64,000 nucleotides of DNA from Sphagnum compactum. Lineage: Eukaryota > Bryophyta > Sphagnopsida > Sphagnales. Under the pieces are notes generated by a model. It saw only the letters and a program-made list of their open reading frames with translations, ran no database searches and was not told the origin of the DNA. The stretch's first letter is position 1. The number at the start of each line of letters is the position of its first letter. Location of the stretch: assembly GCA_965153455.1 (NCBI GenBank), contig OZ234502.1:599267-663266 (forward strand). The letters run 5' to 3'. Shown in pieces: positions 13,771 through 27,299 of the stretch. A program made the translations under genes and the position numbers.

Positions 13771-14554
13771 AATGTGGTCCTTTGTTTTCTCGTAATGTAT
13801 TTTCAGTCTTGATTTGGAACCATTTTTTGGGTTGTAGATTTTTTGTTTGTGATTGTACATTTTCTTTTAAATTGTGAGCTAACTCTTTTGTGAGGTTGAT
13901 CCTTGAATAACATTATAAATGGCAATTGTTGTCATTGGTTTTGTGAGAATCATCTTGTGTATCGAGCAGCTTTTGTTTATAAGTGGAGTTGGTGGTGGGC
14001 AAGGAGGAGCTGCTGCTGGAAGAAGAGACTAATTTTAAGTAGTGTTGTTGTAAGCAGCTAGGTCCAAGAGACTAACTCGAGCTGTTGTTTATCTGTTTTG
14101 TTTTCTTTGCTTCTTCTTCTTCTTCTTCTTCTTCATTTTCTCTTTCGAGGATTATATTCTTCTTCTTTTTTTGGAGTGTGTGTGTGTGTGTGTGTGTATC
14201 TCAGCTTTGGAAATGTTAGCTCGGCGCTGAACTTTGCAATAAGCTGAACCAGCCAGATCAAGTTTGGTGTTGGAATTTACCATTTTGTAGCGGCGGTTAT
14301 GAATTGCGCTTAACAGCTTAGGAGGTTACGAATTCATCTCTGATCTCCCTGGCTTGCTTGCGTGAGTGGAGACCAAAACCCAACACAAAAATTAGCGAGA
14401 GAGAGTTAGCTGAAGAAAGAGGCTGAAGCGGGAAGAAGAAGAAGAAGAAACAGAAGAAGAAGAAGAAGAAGAAGAAGAAGAGGTGGTTGTAAGAAGCTGT
14501 ACAGCTTTGCTGCAAGAAAGGCAAGGAAAGGAAAGGAAAGAAGGAGGTGGGATT
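13600..14554 (+). promoter_or_regulatory. Probable promoter and 5' leader of the MYB gene
   Basis: Region just upstream of the MYB start codon. It holds AG/AC dinucleotides (13591-13632), a TC run (13732-13766), a TTC run (about 14113-14134), a GT run (14176-14197) and a GAA-rich leader (about 14438-14482). A TATA-like ATTATAAATGG lies near 13910. CT/GA tracts are common in plant core promoters and 5' leaders. The transcription start cannot be placed from sequence alone. Confidence 0.4.
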
Positions 14555-17025
14555 ATGACGAGACTATCGAAACCGGAAGAAGATATTCGGAAAGGTGCCT
14601 GGACAGCGGAAGAGGACGAAAAGCTTCGAGTTTACGTTGAGACCAATGGCACTGGTCACTGGCGCAGCGTCGGAAAGAAAGCAGGTAGAGTCACAATCTC
14701 GAGGTCTGTGTGTGTGTGTGTGTCTCTCTCAAGCTTGTTTTGTTTTGTTTCCTCGCGGCAATGTTTGTCAAGTGAAAGTGTAGCGGGCTTTGAACTGATC
14801 ATCGTCGCGGGGTGGGCGGGGAACATATATATTGCTGCATGAATGAACGTGGTCAGGGTTGCAGAGATGTGGAAAGAGTTGTCGATTGCGATGGACAAAC
14901 TACTTGCGTCCGGATATACGCCATGGAAGCTTCACGTCTGACGAAGAAGATCTGATCGTGAAGCTGCATGCTACTCATGGTAGCAGATGGTCTTTGATCG
15001 CAGCCAAGATGCCAGGAAGAACCGACAACGATATCAAGAATCACTGGAACACTCGGCTCAAGAAGAAGCTGTGCGACATGGGCATCGATCCTGTTAGCCA
15101 TAAACCCATTGCCGAGCTCCTCCGCGCACTTGCTGGCACCATGCAGCTGCAATCAGTCGCCGGTCGATGCAATGAGGTTAGGCCTTAAATTCTTCTTGCA
15201 AGCACTCTTGTTTTCCTTTCCCAGCTTCAGAAGCAACTACTTGATCAGCAAGCTGGAGTTTGCAGGGAAACTCAGAAGATTTGACACCTTCAAATGCTTG
15301 CTGCTGCAGGTGGCTGAGCAGGCAGCCAAGAGGTGCTTCAGTGACAGCTTACTAAACAAAGCTGTTCACGACTCCTACAGAAGATCATCTGCAGGAGGAG
15401 GAGGAGGTCATCATCATGGCACTGGTCTTCATGGACCTCCTCATCATCATGGTGCTGCAGGTCTTTCTCCCTTGTCTGAAGTCACTACTGTGAACGTGAT
15501 GCCTCAGCAGCAGCAGCAGCAGCTTGCAGAGGAAGAATATGGGGCAGCAGCTGGGGATGTGTTTAACATGCAGCAGGCAGGAAGCTGTGTGGCAGCAACT
15601 AGAGGTGGCGGATCAGGAGATCATCAGCATCATCAGCATCATCATGTACTATCTGAGGAGCACTCCAACAACTCAGGTGGGTCTTATAGCATGGCTGAGA
15701 GCAGCTGCAGTGAGGAGGCTTTCTCTATGCAGCATGGAGGACGAGGAGGAGGCTCTAATTCTGACCACCACCACCACCAACACCACTATCACCACCAACA
15801 GCAGCATGGAGTAGTGCAAAAGACAAGCCTAGAAAAAGTTTTACAGAATTGTTCTTCTTCAGGTCATCAGATCACTGGCACAACAAGGTACATGTCTTCT
15901 GCTGCGAGAAATCTGTCTGCTGGAGCACAAACATGTGATGGGGGAGGCCTAACAACAACAGATCATCATGGAGATCCTTCAACAGCTCCTGGTGCTAATA
16001 ATCTCTTCCATGGCACCAACTCCTCCACAATGAATCGGGATTTAATGGTGCCATTCCCAGCTGCAATTGACATGCCATTCGGATCCTCCTTGGGCTCCAA
16101 CAACAGCAGCAATACTGAAATTGAGAATATGCTCATGCTGAGGGAGCTGCAGCAACAACACTCCAGCTCCCAGCATCAGCATCATCGTGCAGGTGGGGAC
16201 AGCACTAGGGCACCTGAATTTGGAGCTGCTGCTGCACAAACAAGAACAGCACCCGAATTCAGAGGAGCTGCTGCTGAATCAACAACAACAACAACAACAA
16301 CAACTCTGGCACCTAATCAGAATGCAAATGCCATGATGCAGCCATTGTCGACAAATGCAGACAACTATGTCACAAGGTGGCTAGCTCAGCAAAGGAACCA
16401 CTCCTCCTCAATTTCACATGAAGTTCATGAGAATCTGTCACATTTCACACCCAGTTTCAGTACACCTTCTTCTTCACAGCTGCTGGATCTTCAGGATCCA
16501 GCAATTCAGATGGTTGTTCAAGCTCCTCCTCCTCCTCCTCCTCATGGGATGATGATGGGTGAACAAGCCCCAGGCCACAATCCCGAGTCTGGTAGCTTAG
16601 CTGAATCTCCTGATATTGTGATAAGAACTGAGCAAACCAGCAGCACCAGGCCGCAGGACCACCAGCAGCACCACCCAATGCCAAATCCCAATGACCGTGT
16701 GGCTCTTCAGCGCATTGAATCTGGAGTAAATTTGAGCTCCTCGATACCATTGAACTTCTCGGGACTATTGACACCCAACAACCACCACCACCACCACCAC
16801 CACAACAACAACAACAACAACAGCAATTGTGCATCACAATTTCTGTCTCATGGCTATGTGGGTGGTCCTTTCTCTTCACTGAGTGGATCTTTTGCAAATT
16901 TCAGTGGACCCCTTAGTACAAATTTCAGTGGACCTTTAACAACTCCGACTGGAGTGAAATTGCAAGATTATGGTTCAGATGTTTCCAGCCCACATATGAT
17001 GCAACTTTGGGATTATCAGGTCTAA
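14555..17025 (+). CDS. R2R3-MYB transcription factor, MYB80/MYB35-like, 3 exons, 721 aa
   Basis: Nuclear DNA-binding transcription factor. My exon model is 14555-14684, 14857-15176 and 15310-17025, with GT-AG introns of 172 and 133 nt and phases that close. R2 (about residues 12-62) has Trp16, Trp36 and Trp56; R3 (65-115) has Phe69, Trp88 and Trp107, plus [17 protein letters not shown] and [14 protein letters not shown]. The GIDPVSHKP motif after R3 matches the MYB80/MYB35 type, which controls tapetum and pollen development in flowering plants; a sporangial role here is only inference. Exon 3 encodes a conserved-looking start ([10 protein letters not shown]) and then about 550 residues rich in His, Gln, Asn and Ser, with NFSGPL repeats near the end and a C-terminal LWDYQV. 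Oddities: the usual MGRxPCC start is replaced by [10 protein letters not shown], and the C-terminal region is far longer than in flowering-plant relatives. No bHLH-interaction motif is visible in R3. The start is the first ATG in frame with R2. Confidence 0.92.
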
Positions 17026-18113
17026 GTGGACCAATAATCCAATCCTCTGGATTTCTACTTGGACTAGATGCTAACATCAATTGTAACATATTTTGGCACC
17101 TCTGTAAATTCAGAGAGTTGTTCCTCCTCCTCCTCCTTCTACTCATTTTATTTTTTAAATCTTTCTTTTTTGCTGTTTATAATTCTTCTAGAGGATGATG
17201 ATGATGATGATAAAATTACTTATTTTCAGCAAAGTAAGAAAACTGTCATGCTAACAACAATTAGGTGTATTCATTTGCAAACATTTTGTTCATTAACAGG
17301 TTAAATTACAGATAATTAGCATGTAAAAAAGAATGATTAGCTTGTAAAAATACACATATATAGTTCTACTTAAAAATTGTGGGTCAACTCATGACACAAA
17401 GGAGATGCAAATTGTAATATGCTTTTTTTGCATTTTCCAAACTGTTTCAAAGCTTTTGTATAAAAAGATCTTTTGCATGCGCAAGCAAGCACATTCATGT
17501 GTGCTCTGTACAGTTTTTTATTTGTAGCTCCTATCTATTTCACTGAAGTTTGTTTTACAGTTATGTGAAACTTTATGTATGCATAGTCTTGTATATACAC
17601 ATAGGCTAGATAGTCATGAATCACTCTTGGAGAGCTTTGTATCTGATTGTGCATATTTCCAAGTCCAAACTCAGTTTCATGCTATTTTTAAAGCTTGAAC
17701 TTCATCAAAAATCTTGTTTGCAGGCCAATTACACTCTCGCTAGTGGAGCCACTCTCAATCACAAAGCTTTGGCAAATCACTGCATACTTTTCACATAATT
17801 ACTTTTGTATACATGCTTTTGAAGAGCAAAGATGGATACGTAACCAATTGTAGGGAGTGTCTCACTAATGTGACAAACACACCAATGGATAAGGGCTCCC
17901 CAGTTATATTACATATTTTGCTGCCTTCTGATATTTCTGTACCTCCCTAATATCTTTTTGCTTGCTCTTGGTCGCTGGTTGGCTGAACCTCACAACTCAC
18001 CCTGTTCTACGTCCCATAACTCATAAGCTTGACATCCCCTGTACAATTGGTGATGTTTGGTAATTGGCTCAAACACACAGGTTAGGTAATGCATAGTCTC
18101 AACACACACACCT

Positions 18114-18282
18114 CAACTATTCACAATAACCTGCACACTCTCACTGGGTACATAGTTGATATTTTGAAAAGACAATCTTAATACATAAGCAGTGTGTGCC
18201 CCAACTATTTACAATAACCTGCACACTATAACCAGTTACATAGTCCATATTTCCTCAATGAAAACAACAATCTTAATACATC
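18114..18282. repeat. Imperfect tandem duplication, period 88
   Basis: CAACTATTCACAATAACCTG at 18114 recurs as CAACTATTTACAATAACCTG at 18202. Both copies end in ACAATCTTAATACAT. Confidence 0.8.
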
Positions 18283-18402
18283 CATCAGCAAAAAAGAAAA
18301 AAAGAGAAATTATTAGAAGCTGGGATTTTATAACATTATCCCTCCAAAAGTGTCCCATGTCTTGCTATCTTTTCCTAGCAGAGAATTTTGCACATAACCA
18401 AT

Positions 18403-18555
18403 GGTCTGGATTTGAAGCATGGGCAGAACCCATCCCTCGTATCTAGCACAACAAACTGAGATCTGCAGAAAATGTTGTTGTTGGTTCTGGATTTGAAGCA
18501 TGGGTAGAAACCATTTACGAATAGCTAGCACAAAATTCAGAGATCTCCAGAATGG
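18403..18555. repeat. Imperfect tandem duplication, period 80
   Basis: GGTCTGGATTTGAAGCATGG at 18403 recurs as GGTTCTGGATTTGAAGCATG at 18483. Both continue with CTAGCACAA and GAGATCT. Confidence 0.8.
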
Positions 18556-19801
18556 ATTGGTGTAACCAGAATCAAAGGACCATCACATGCACCTTACAGA
18601 AGATTTAGGGTTTCAAGGAATTAGGGTTTACCTCTTCCAGCTTTGTAGCTGCATTGCAAGGAGAACCTCCTAAGCAGGCCACTGCACTTCTGTGATGCAA
18701 AGCCTAAAACTTAGGCTACCATAACAGCTGCATTTTTCTCTATTATACAATCTGATTGAATCTAAAGACAATGCCCAGTGCACACACACACACACGAGAT
18801 AAAAGAGTGTACCTCTGGTAACTCGTTTTTTGAGTTTATGTACTTGCACCTTCTGATTCAAACCCTAGAAAACTTCAGATTTGTAATGCCAAATGCAAGC
18901 CTATGTGATGATTATATGTCAGAATAATACAGATTGACTGAGGAGTAAGCACCATCTTTTGACTGAGGCTTGCTTTTGGCATAATATTGCTACCAGAGGA
19001 CAGTACAAGGCTGGATAGAATTGAAGCAAACTGCTTGTTTCCAATGACCATAACATACACTTCCTTTGGCAATATGACTACAACAGTGCCTGAATCAAAG
19101 AACTGCATTTTCTTCTTCAACCATCTAATTCCACATGAGAATGTATAATGTAGATTGTGAGCATGGAACTAAACCCCAAGGCAACTTCCACAATGTTTTG
19201 AAGCTTGAAACATGAATCAAGATGGTAGTGTACAACTGAGTTTCAGTGAAGTACCAACCTCAACCATTTGTTGACAGGTAGTTTTTCAATCTTGGAACCT
19301 ACACCATGACAGCAGAGAACACAACTCAGAAATTCGCTGCAAAATGTAATTTAGGCCAAACATCCTGCAGAGGCAAAGTTTGTCTGATGTGGGTTAGATG
19401 AGCATTTATAAACCCAGAATTAAGATGAAGCAGCACAAATGAGGGAGTCGGTAGAAAGAGAGATTAGCAGTAATTCACCTGTTCTGAAGAAAAAGATGAT
19501 TACAATTTTGTCTGTGATGATCAATTAAATTTCTTCACAAAAACTGAAGGATATCCTGAAACTGAATTGGAATCCAAACTACTTTCTGTTTCTCAACTCC
19601 ATGACTGGTGGAAGTATCAATTTCAGTCACTCTCAATTACCAAGCAACAGCATCATGTGGTTGAAGACTTTGTGCTCATTGCAAAGGATCTACAAACACA
19701 GTGTTGGGACACATGGATATTGCTGCAGTTAGCAATCCCACAGATCTCTCTACCTACTTCTTTGGAACCATGGTAAGAAGGCTCTACTTCTCTGGTTAAT
19801 T

Positions 19802-21407
19802 CTAATCTGTGAAGCCTTCATCTTCTGCCATTGTAAGTGCCTCATCAAGTCTCCCATTGACATGAATGTCCCCGTCTGTGCCATTGCTGTCACCAGCCTT
19901 CCGTTTCCTAGCCACTTCTTTTCGCTTGCTGTCTTGTTTCTTAGCATCATTCTCCTTCCGGAAGCCTTCAAAACAACCAACTGTTGTGAGTGCTTCAATG
20001 TTCAAAAACCATTGGAGTAACATATTTTACATTGACATTGGGAGTCACAATTTAAGGCAACACCATGTTATTGCCGTGGCTGCAGTGATAGGACAAAATG
20101 TAAAATCTCAACCTGCACAAACAAACCATATATGTCAGGAGTACGTGTCAGGTGACAACAACACAAGAAAGTTGTACCCTTGAGATTGCGAAGAAAAACT
20201 GAACAGAAAACCCACCACAATGGGTAACCATTCTGTTGGCTTTCAGCCAAATCAAAAAAAGACATGACTGGTACACAACAATCTGCTCAAAACATAGGGA
20301 AAATTACTATACAAAATCTGCATCCTGAGTGTCTGTTGCACTTTCAGAAGCAATGTCAGCCATCATGTTGGCTAGCACTCAATTAGGATAAAGTTTATTC
20401 AGAGAATGTCAGTAATATTTCTCATTCAAGCTGCAACAACAAGCAAGAAAGCTTGTAAGAGTAAAGGTTCATCAAGATCATAAATATGCAAAAAACAGCA
20501 AAGAGTGACAAACAGACACCTGCAAGTGTAGCCTTCAATGGTTCACAAAACTCAGGAAAGTCGAGTTCTTCAACAGCTTTGAGCACATCATCAGCATTGA
20601 TAGTTTGCCGTTTTGATTCTCGACATATCTCATTGGCACTGCAACACAAACCCACCAAATTGACTGCATGCTTGAGTCTCTGCCCTCATTCCAGACCATA
20701 AAATACTCCCTTAGGGTTAATGCAATAGGAGAGACTCCAAGAGCAGCAATTTGTGAGCATCATGGTGCTGCAGACAGGTTGCTGCTGACAGCGAAATTCT
20801 TTTCCTTATACACCAAAGAAACGCATCATCGTAACAATGTAGTTCGAGGAGACACAAAATGTCAGAAATCTAGGGTACAATAATCTTGCGACAGACTCAG
20901 GGTTTACCAAACTGGTGCGCATACAAGGCTGGAAGACCTGCAACACTCTGCTGGTGCTTCGCTTGAGGTACTCTTGGTTTCTGATCAGAATACTATCTAC
21001 TCCACCTCTAAAAACTGGTGCTCAGCAGCGATTTGCAAAAACTCAAAAACAGAGAAACACGTGAGTCGGTAGGCAAACTCCAAAGCAAAACTCAAGAGGG
21101 GAAACAAATGAGGGAAGAAAGCAAAAGAGAATCAGAGGGAGAGAGAAACACAGAGAGAGACAGAGACAGAGAGAGGTTGAGGGAGTGAATAATCGCGCAC
21201 ATACGTTGCAGACAAGAAGTGGATGAAGATTTTGGCGCTTTCAGAGAACGCAAGGAGTGCATCTTTGTTGACAAGAACGTCTTTCTCCTTGCGATCGTCA
21301 TCGAAATGCGCATGCGCCAGCTCCGCTAGCTTCTCCTTCACCACTCTCTTCACGTTGGCCTGCGGCAAACCCTCACTCCCCGCATCCGCATGCGCTCTAC
21401 CTGCCAT
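19802..21407 (-). CDS. DPB3-1: DNA polymerase epsilon histone-fold subunit (DPB3 / NF-YB11, POLE3-like), 3 exons, 161 aa
   Basis: Histone-fold protein of the NF-YB/DPB3 branch, expected to pair with a DPB4/NF-YC-type partner in the replicative DNA polymerase epsilon complex in the nucleus. Exons on the minus strand are 21407-21205, 20638-20520 and 19965-19802; phases close to 486 nt including the TAG stop. The fold spans about residues 15-107: LPQANVKRVVKEKL (alpha 1), KDALLAFSESAKIFIHFLSA (alpha 2), and RQTINADDVLKAVEELDF with FCEPLK (alpha 3 and C-helix). This matches plant DPB3-1 (At2g27470 type) better than CCAAT-binding NF-YB. The tail (about 108-161) is Lys/Arg-rich and then acidic, as in POLE3 relatives. 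An in-frame alternative acceptor for exon 3, at AG 15 nt upstream, would add 5 residues. The gene is convergent with the MYB gene. Confidence 0.9.
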
Positions 21408-21700
21408 CGCCACACCTAAAAAATTCTCGTCTCTCGATCTCTCGATCTCTCTCTCCCCGTCGTCACCGCGTCTCGCGTTTCTCCGTCTCGCGTTTCTGCC
21501 TTTCTTCTTGTGCAGTGATGCTTTCTCTCTGTGTGTGAACCGCTTGCGCAAAGAGGTCACATTACTAACTTCAGTAGGTGCCTTCATGGATGAGATCCAC
21601 TTTTCTCATCCATTCTCGTCCAAATTAACATGCTTCTCTAAACTGTTGTGTGTATAGTATGTATGTTTTCAGGTTTAGCGGTATTTATTTATTTATTTAT
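21408..21700 (-). promoter_or_regulatory. Likely 5' leader and promoter of the DPB3 gene
   Basis: Upstream of the minus-strand ATG. The first 200 bases are GC-richer than the flanks and contain short direct repeats (TCTCGATCTC and CGTCTCGCGTTTC, each twice). At about 21680-21710 the sequence returns to AT-rich DNA with a TTTA repeat. No clear TATA box was found. Assignment rests on position and composition. Confidence 0.35.
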
Positions 21701-24700
21701 TTAGGTTTATTTTTTAAATGTTGAATTTTTGAAGATTACTTGCCCAGAACATCTAAAGCAGGTTTTCTTTTCTTTTCTTTTTTTTCTTTTTTAACTTCAT
21801 AATTGTGACATTGTTGAAGTGGCGATCATCCATAAGTATATTAAAGAATTTTGGCCATATTCAAAATATGAAAGTAGAAAATCTTAAGTACCCTTTTCAT
21901 ATTGTAGACAATTATGTTGATTTTTTGGCAATTTTTTATTAAAATTTCGTTTTTTGCCTAAAATTTCAAAAGAACAAGGAATTTGTGACAGAATTTTTTG
22001 TTTCAAAGTATTTTTCACAAAATTCCAAAAAAGTTATAAAATCGCTAGTCAAAAGCTAAGAAAATTACTTGCCCATTCATGTGGAAATTTTGAGACCTTG
22101 AAATAAATATTGTTTGATAAAGTAAGCTCCTTGCTATTTGCAAATCAAAATTATTTTTATAATTATTATTGAATTTTATTTTTATTTTGACATAACATCA
22201 ATCCCAGATTTCAAAAAAAAAATTCATTTTTTCAACTAAATTCAATTATTGAAAATAAAATAATTATTTAGCGCTTGAATGTTAAACCAAATAAGGTAAT
22301 ACAATAACCTTCAAAATTAACAGGCTTCTCTAATAGCCTTTTCAATGGGGGGGGGGGGACTCCCAATTTCTCATCCAAGGCCTCCTCTTCTTCATGCTTA
22401 GTGTGTGCACAAAATTGCTTGACGATTTTTTCATAATTGACCTTTAAGCATAACAAATTTATGGGAATTATCAAAAAAATAATTGATGTAAACCTACTAA
22501 ACTTTATTGCAACAAAACGTTACAACACGGAAGAAATGGCGATTGCAAAAAGGAAAAACATGACTTATATTTAAGTTGTTAACTACATATGTATTGATAG
22601 ATATGCCCAAACCCAACTACCATATTCCAACAATAGAGATCATTATCCAATGTCCAACAAGCAACATATTAAAAGGGGAAAGAAAAATTGCATCTACAAG
22701 GGATGGATGTCAAGGAATATCCAACCCTATTATTGTTCTTCTTAGAATCGAGGACATTTATAACCTTTGAAACATAATGAAAACTAGTTGTTTGAAAAAC
22801 TTGATTAGGATTTGAAATTGCACTATTACATAAACATTTAATTTTTTTGGTTAAAGCATCACAAATTAAAACGATTGTAAAATTGAGTCCATTTGTTGAA
22901 ATGATTGATTATGTTCAGTTTGCTTCAAATCAAAACTAAATACGTGTTTTTGGACTCCAAAAACAATTATAGATACAATCAAAACAAACATTATGATATA
23001 AACATGACGTATGTGGCACCTACATGGAAATATGTGACATAAGTAATGTGATTAACATAATTAAAACCAATCATCTAGATATGGTTAATTGTGATATTAA
23101 TGTTAGTATTGATGGTGTGGAAATATTAAAATACAAAGTTTATGTTTGTAACATTTCATATAAAAATAAAAATACAATTTATAAACTAAAATATAACAAA
23201 ATGACATGTGAAAAAATGTGAGATCAAACTGAAATTTTATGTTTTGAATTATTATAAAACATAACTAATGTACACGTGAAACTTGAACTAAGATGATGTT
23301 TTCTAATTGGGAATTAAAATTAGTAAAATTATAAATATTTTTTTTCTAAACCTTCATTAACTAGAAAGTAAAAAAAATCAATATTTCATCTACTTGCAAC
23401 CCATTTTATAAGATTAGAAATCTTGTGCAAATAGTTGATGCAATTTTTTGAAATTATTTTTAAAGCATTTTCATTTATTATGTAAGGAAAACACCATGAA
23501 CCTTCAAAATTTATAAAATGGGTAAACAAATTAAAAATGATCTCAAGAAACATAATGAAAAGTGAAAAATGTCATGTGCTGGGGAAAGTCATACACATTG
23601 CTCATTGACAATGCTTGATTTAAAAGAGATAGATTGTTTCAATGGGTCAAATTATAATGTAATGCAACCATGACACAAGATGAAAAAAATATTGGAAGAA
23701 AATTGATAAGAGTTCAAAAATGCAATTATGGAAAACACTAATGGGGATCATTTACATCATCTTGCAGGAATTAACTCGTCTCAAAATGGTTATCAATAAA
23801 CTTCTATATTCAATTAAAAAATTTAATGTCAAAAATATATGTTATTAAACATTTATATGCTTAAATTTTAAAGAATGTTTAAAAAATGACACTATAAAAC
23901 ATTTCATTCATTTTGTATCACATAGAAAGAATTAACATCTATTGGTAGAACATCGTAAAAATTGAAGTAGCCATGTCCTTTTGACTACATTACCTAAACG
24001 GTTCATACACTCATTGCAAGGGAATGTTAACTTGACTATGAACATGGTAGTTAATTCACTTTTCATTCAAGAATTAAGCAAGAAGAATATAAATGCACCA
24101 CGAGAAATCATGTTTGTGAAAACCTCATTGCCCTGCAACTACATGTTCAATGTAATTGATGTTTAACTAGGTTACATTTGTTCCACGAAAGTATAGGTCA
24201 TTTACAAATAAAATGACACACTTGAAATTCATGGAATTCTATTGTAGTTGTGTATTAATTGCAAAGGAACCTTATATATGGTTGGCATATGCCCCATACA
24301 TCTAATTTTAGTCAATATCATTTGACTTTATTCACAAGTTACACAAAAGTTATTACAAAAAACGTTAATTGATATGCAACTAGGGTTCAATGTCCAATCA
24401 ATATAACTAAGTTTCAACTAGGTTTCAACTACTTGAATAAATTTGAAATTTGTGTGAGATATGTACGGGCATGTGACACATGGTTATAACTCTTAATAAA
24501 TCTTGGGATTTACATCAATGGTTATCATGCACTTGTGCTAAAATCAAAAAATTCTCAAAGATGAACAAAAAAAAGGATGTTTGTTTTCATTTTAATCTCA
24601 TTGGTTTTTTGTGAGGTAGTTCAAAAACATGTTACATAACATCATTTTTGCATTTATGTCTTTTAGTTTAGAGAATGAAACGTTCAAATTAGGGGAAAAG

Positions 24701-27299
24701 ATCATTCTCATTTATATAACATTGAGCAAAAACATGTGCTTTTCTTGTTGTTCATTTTTTTGTTTGAGTACTTTTTGTTTTCTAATTTTGGTATTGATTA
24801 CGATTGTCAAAGTTTTATTTTTGTGTGAAATTATAAGAGCTTCTAGTTTTGGGATGTAATGTATAAAAATATTTGTTCAACATTTATGTTTGGTGCATTT
24901 ACAATGTCATTCATTATTCTTGTGCAAAATAATATCATGTTGTTTTAAATTGTTAGATTTTATATAACTAAAATGAATTATTGATTATGAATTTTGATGG
25001 TGTAGGTTTTGATTATCATTGTCAATTCTAGTAGGTGCAAAATAATATCATTCATGTAAATGGACATTACTTTCAATATATTTCCATCAACAAATTGATA
25101 AGTCACAATTCAAAATTACATTAATTGAATCTAAGCTGCAACATACTACCATTGGCAAAATCCATTAATCACAAAAAATAAATTGGATACTACATTAGTT
25201 GCAAGTTAATTGTAAGTTAAAAGTATGGTTAGGTGACTCATTTTTGACATTTTGAAAACTCCACATCTTACATTAGTTAAAATCCTTGCAATTATAATAA
25301 TTATCAAATTATAAATCTTATAATTATCCATGCTTTGATTTTGGTCATAAATATTGGTAGGCCACTGTATATATATATATACATGTGATTGGGCAAAACA
25401 ATCATGTGAAAACTTGAAGATTTCAATGTGAAATGGAAAAAATGAAAAAATGATGAAAATAATGGCATTTAAAAAAAATAAATGGAAATTTATTGTATTG
25501 GGAAATTTTCAATGCATTTTATTCTTAAATTCCTCATTTGATGGTGGCAAAAATTTTAATTTTAATTTTGACACTATTATGGCATTTTTTTGAGTTCACA
25601 TCTTTCATTTCACTTGCATGATAAATATAATGTCATTATTCCAAAAGTCCATTTTGAGTTCATCTTTTTCTTATAATTCATCCATGATTTCTAATATGAT
25701 TTCCATTAATGTCTATCACAACATGGATAACTAAAAAATAAACAATGTTAATGTTGAATATATGATTATATATTTAAAGTTCATTTCCAATCTAAACAAT
25801 CCACCTAATTGTGCTTTTATCTTGCAATGGACATTCCCAAATGTTGTTTGTCAATGGAAGAATGAAAAGCCACATAAGCATTATATATTTGTTTGTGGGT
25901 ATTTTGTGTGGGAAACCTATGTGGACACCCTAAACTACATATAATAAATTTACATTTCCACATACAACAAATTGCATAAGATGTAATTGGTGCAACTTGT
26001 CTAATAACATTCACATTGTAAAAATACATGAAGGTGCAAATGTTTAGTGTAATTGAAAAATCTAGTTGCAAGCCAAGTTGTAAAACCTTTTATTTTTTGA
26101 TAAAAATGACAAATCACAAACATTAAAAAATAAATTGTTATATGTAAATGCAAATTAGAAGGAATTCAAATGCCACCCTTGTGATAAAAATGGCCACTAA
26201 GCTTGAAATTGTTGGAGAAAATTGCTAAAGAAGGAAAAAATAAATAGAATTAGCAAAATAATGTTCTTACAACATTTTATTAACATTTTTTCATGAATTT
26301 GAATTCTATTGTTTCATATTCAAATTCAATTCAAATTCAATTGAAAAGAAATGGGATGCAGATTGGTGTAGAAAGTATTGAAATATATTTATGACTATGG
26401 TGTTGAAATAAACAGAATGTGAAGAACATAATCTATTCCGTTTTGTTCGGGAATTGACTAAACATATTTTACTTTGGAACTATCAAAAGGATGACTTATG
26501 GAACCTGAAGTTGTTTTAACCTAAATTAGTTTTGTTGAATCATCATCATTGGAATTATTTGATTTGAATCTTTGACTTTCATCATATGCGTAGAAATCCA
26601 ACAAGGACCTTCCACCCATGTACTTTCAAAACACACATTTCATTTTCATTCTTTGTAAACATGCAAAGAGTAATAAATCTAATTACAAAGACAAACAATG
26701 AAGAATAAACTTCAAAAGACACAAAACCTTGTGCCAAATAAAAAAGAAATAATTCGGAAAGGAAAAATGAAAAACCTAGTGGAAGCTATTGCAAAATGTG
26801 GAATCATCATGCACAAGATGCAAAAAAACACAAAAAGTTTGTAAACAACAATTCCATAAAAACGTGCCCTAAAATTATGTGAATGAAAGGGAAAAACCCA
26901 ATGGATGTTACTATAAAATGTGAAGTTGTTGTCATGCACAAGATGTGATGTCCTTCATTGTTCACAACTTGCAAAGTTAAAGCTCAAGCACAAAAACTTT
27001 GTTCAAATGTAGCAACGCACCTTGTAAGACAATCTTAACAACAAGAAAAAGACATCAACCTCAAATCTCACACAATCAACCTAGTGCTTGTCGAATATGA
27101 AAAAACGAAAATAATCACAATGAATTTGAGCTCTCCAAACCAACAAGCTTGCAAGCTCCTAGCCGACAACTTGCAAGTTACCCTACACACCAATAGTTCC
27201 ATCCCTACTATTTTTGATGATCATCTTTGCAAAATAGCTCACGAACGTTGAGATCAACTCACCCTATTTTGCATAAAGTGACTAGTACATAACTAATGG
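21701..27299. other. AT-rich gene desert
   Basis: No supported gene; very high AT, no long open frames. Holds family A copy 3 (21800-21965), a 12-G run near 22347, and an imperfect duplication with period about 123 (26768-26945, GAAAAACC...ATGCACAAGATG). Confidence 0.5.
21800..21965 (+). repeat. Dispersed repeat family A, copy 3 (forward)
   Basis: Reads GACATTGTTGAAGTGGCGAT, CATCCATAAGTATATTAAAG, TTTTGGCCATATTC and AAAATATGAAAGTAGAAAAT. It closely matches the 38.2 kb copy over its first 80 bases. Confidence 0.65.

Larger units (their letters stand above)
17026..19801. other. Convergent intergenic region between MYB and DPB3
   Basis: Both genes transcribe into this 2.8 kb, so it should hold both 3' untranslated regions. 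It contains two imperfect tandem duplications (18114-18282 with period 88, 18403-18555 with period 80), a (GAT)n run near 17194-17211 and a CA run near 18780-18795. No coding evidence. Confidence 0.5.

Noticed and set aside
15109-15309. 5' part of the 638-aa plus-strand open frame as coding
   Set aside because: The true exon 2 frame runs to 15176 and exon 3 starts at 15310. The stretch between is the second MYB intron read through.
21223-21657. 144-aa plus-strand open frame
   Set aside because: Antisense to DPB3 exon 1 and its leader; Ser/Leu-rich shadow peptide.
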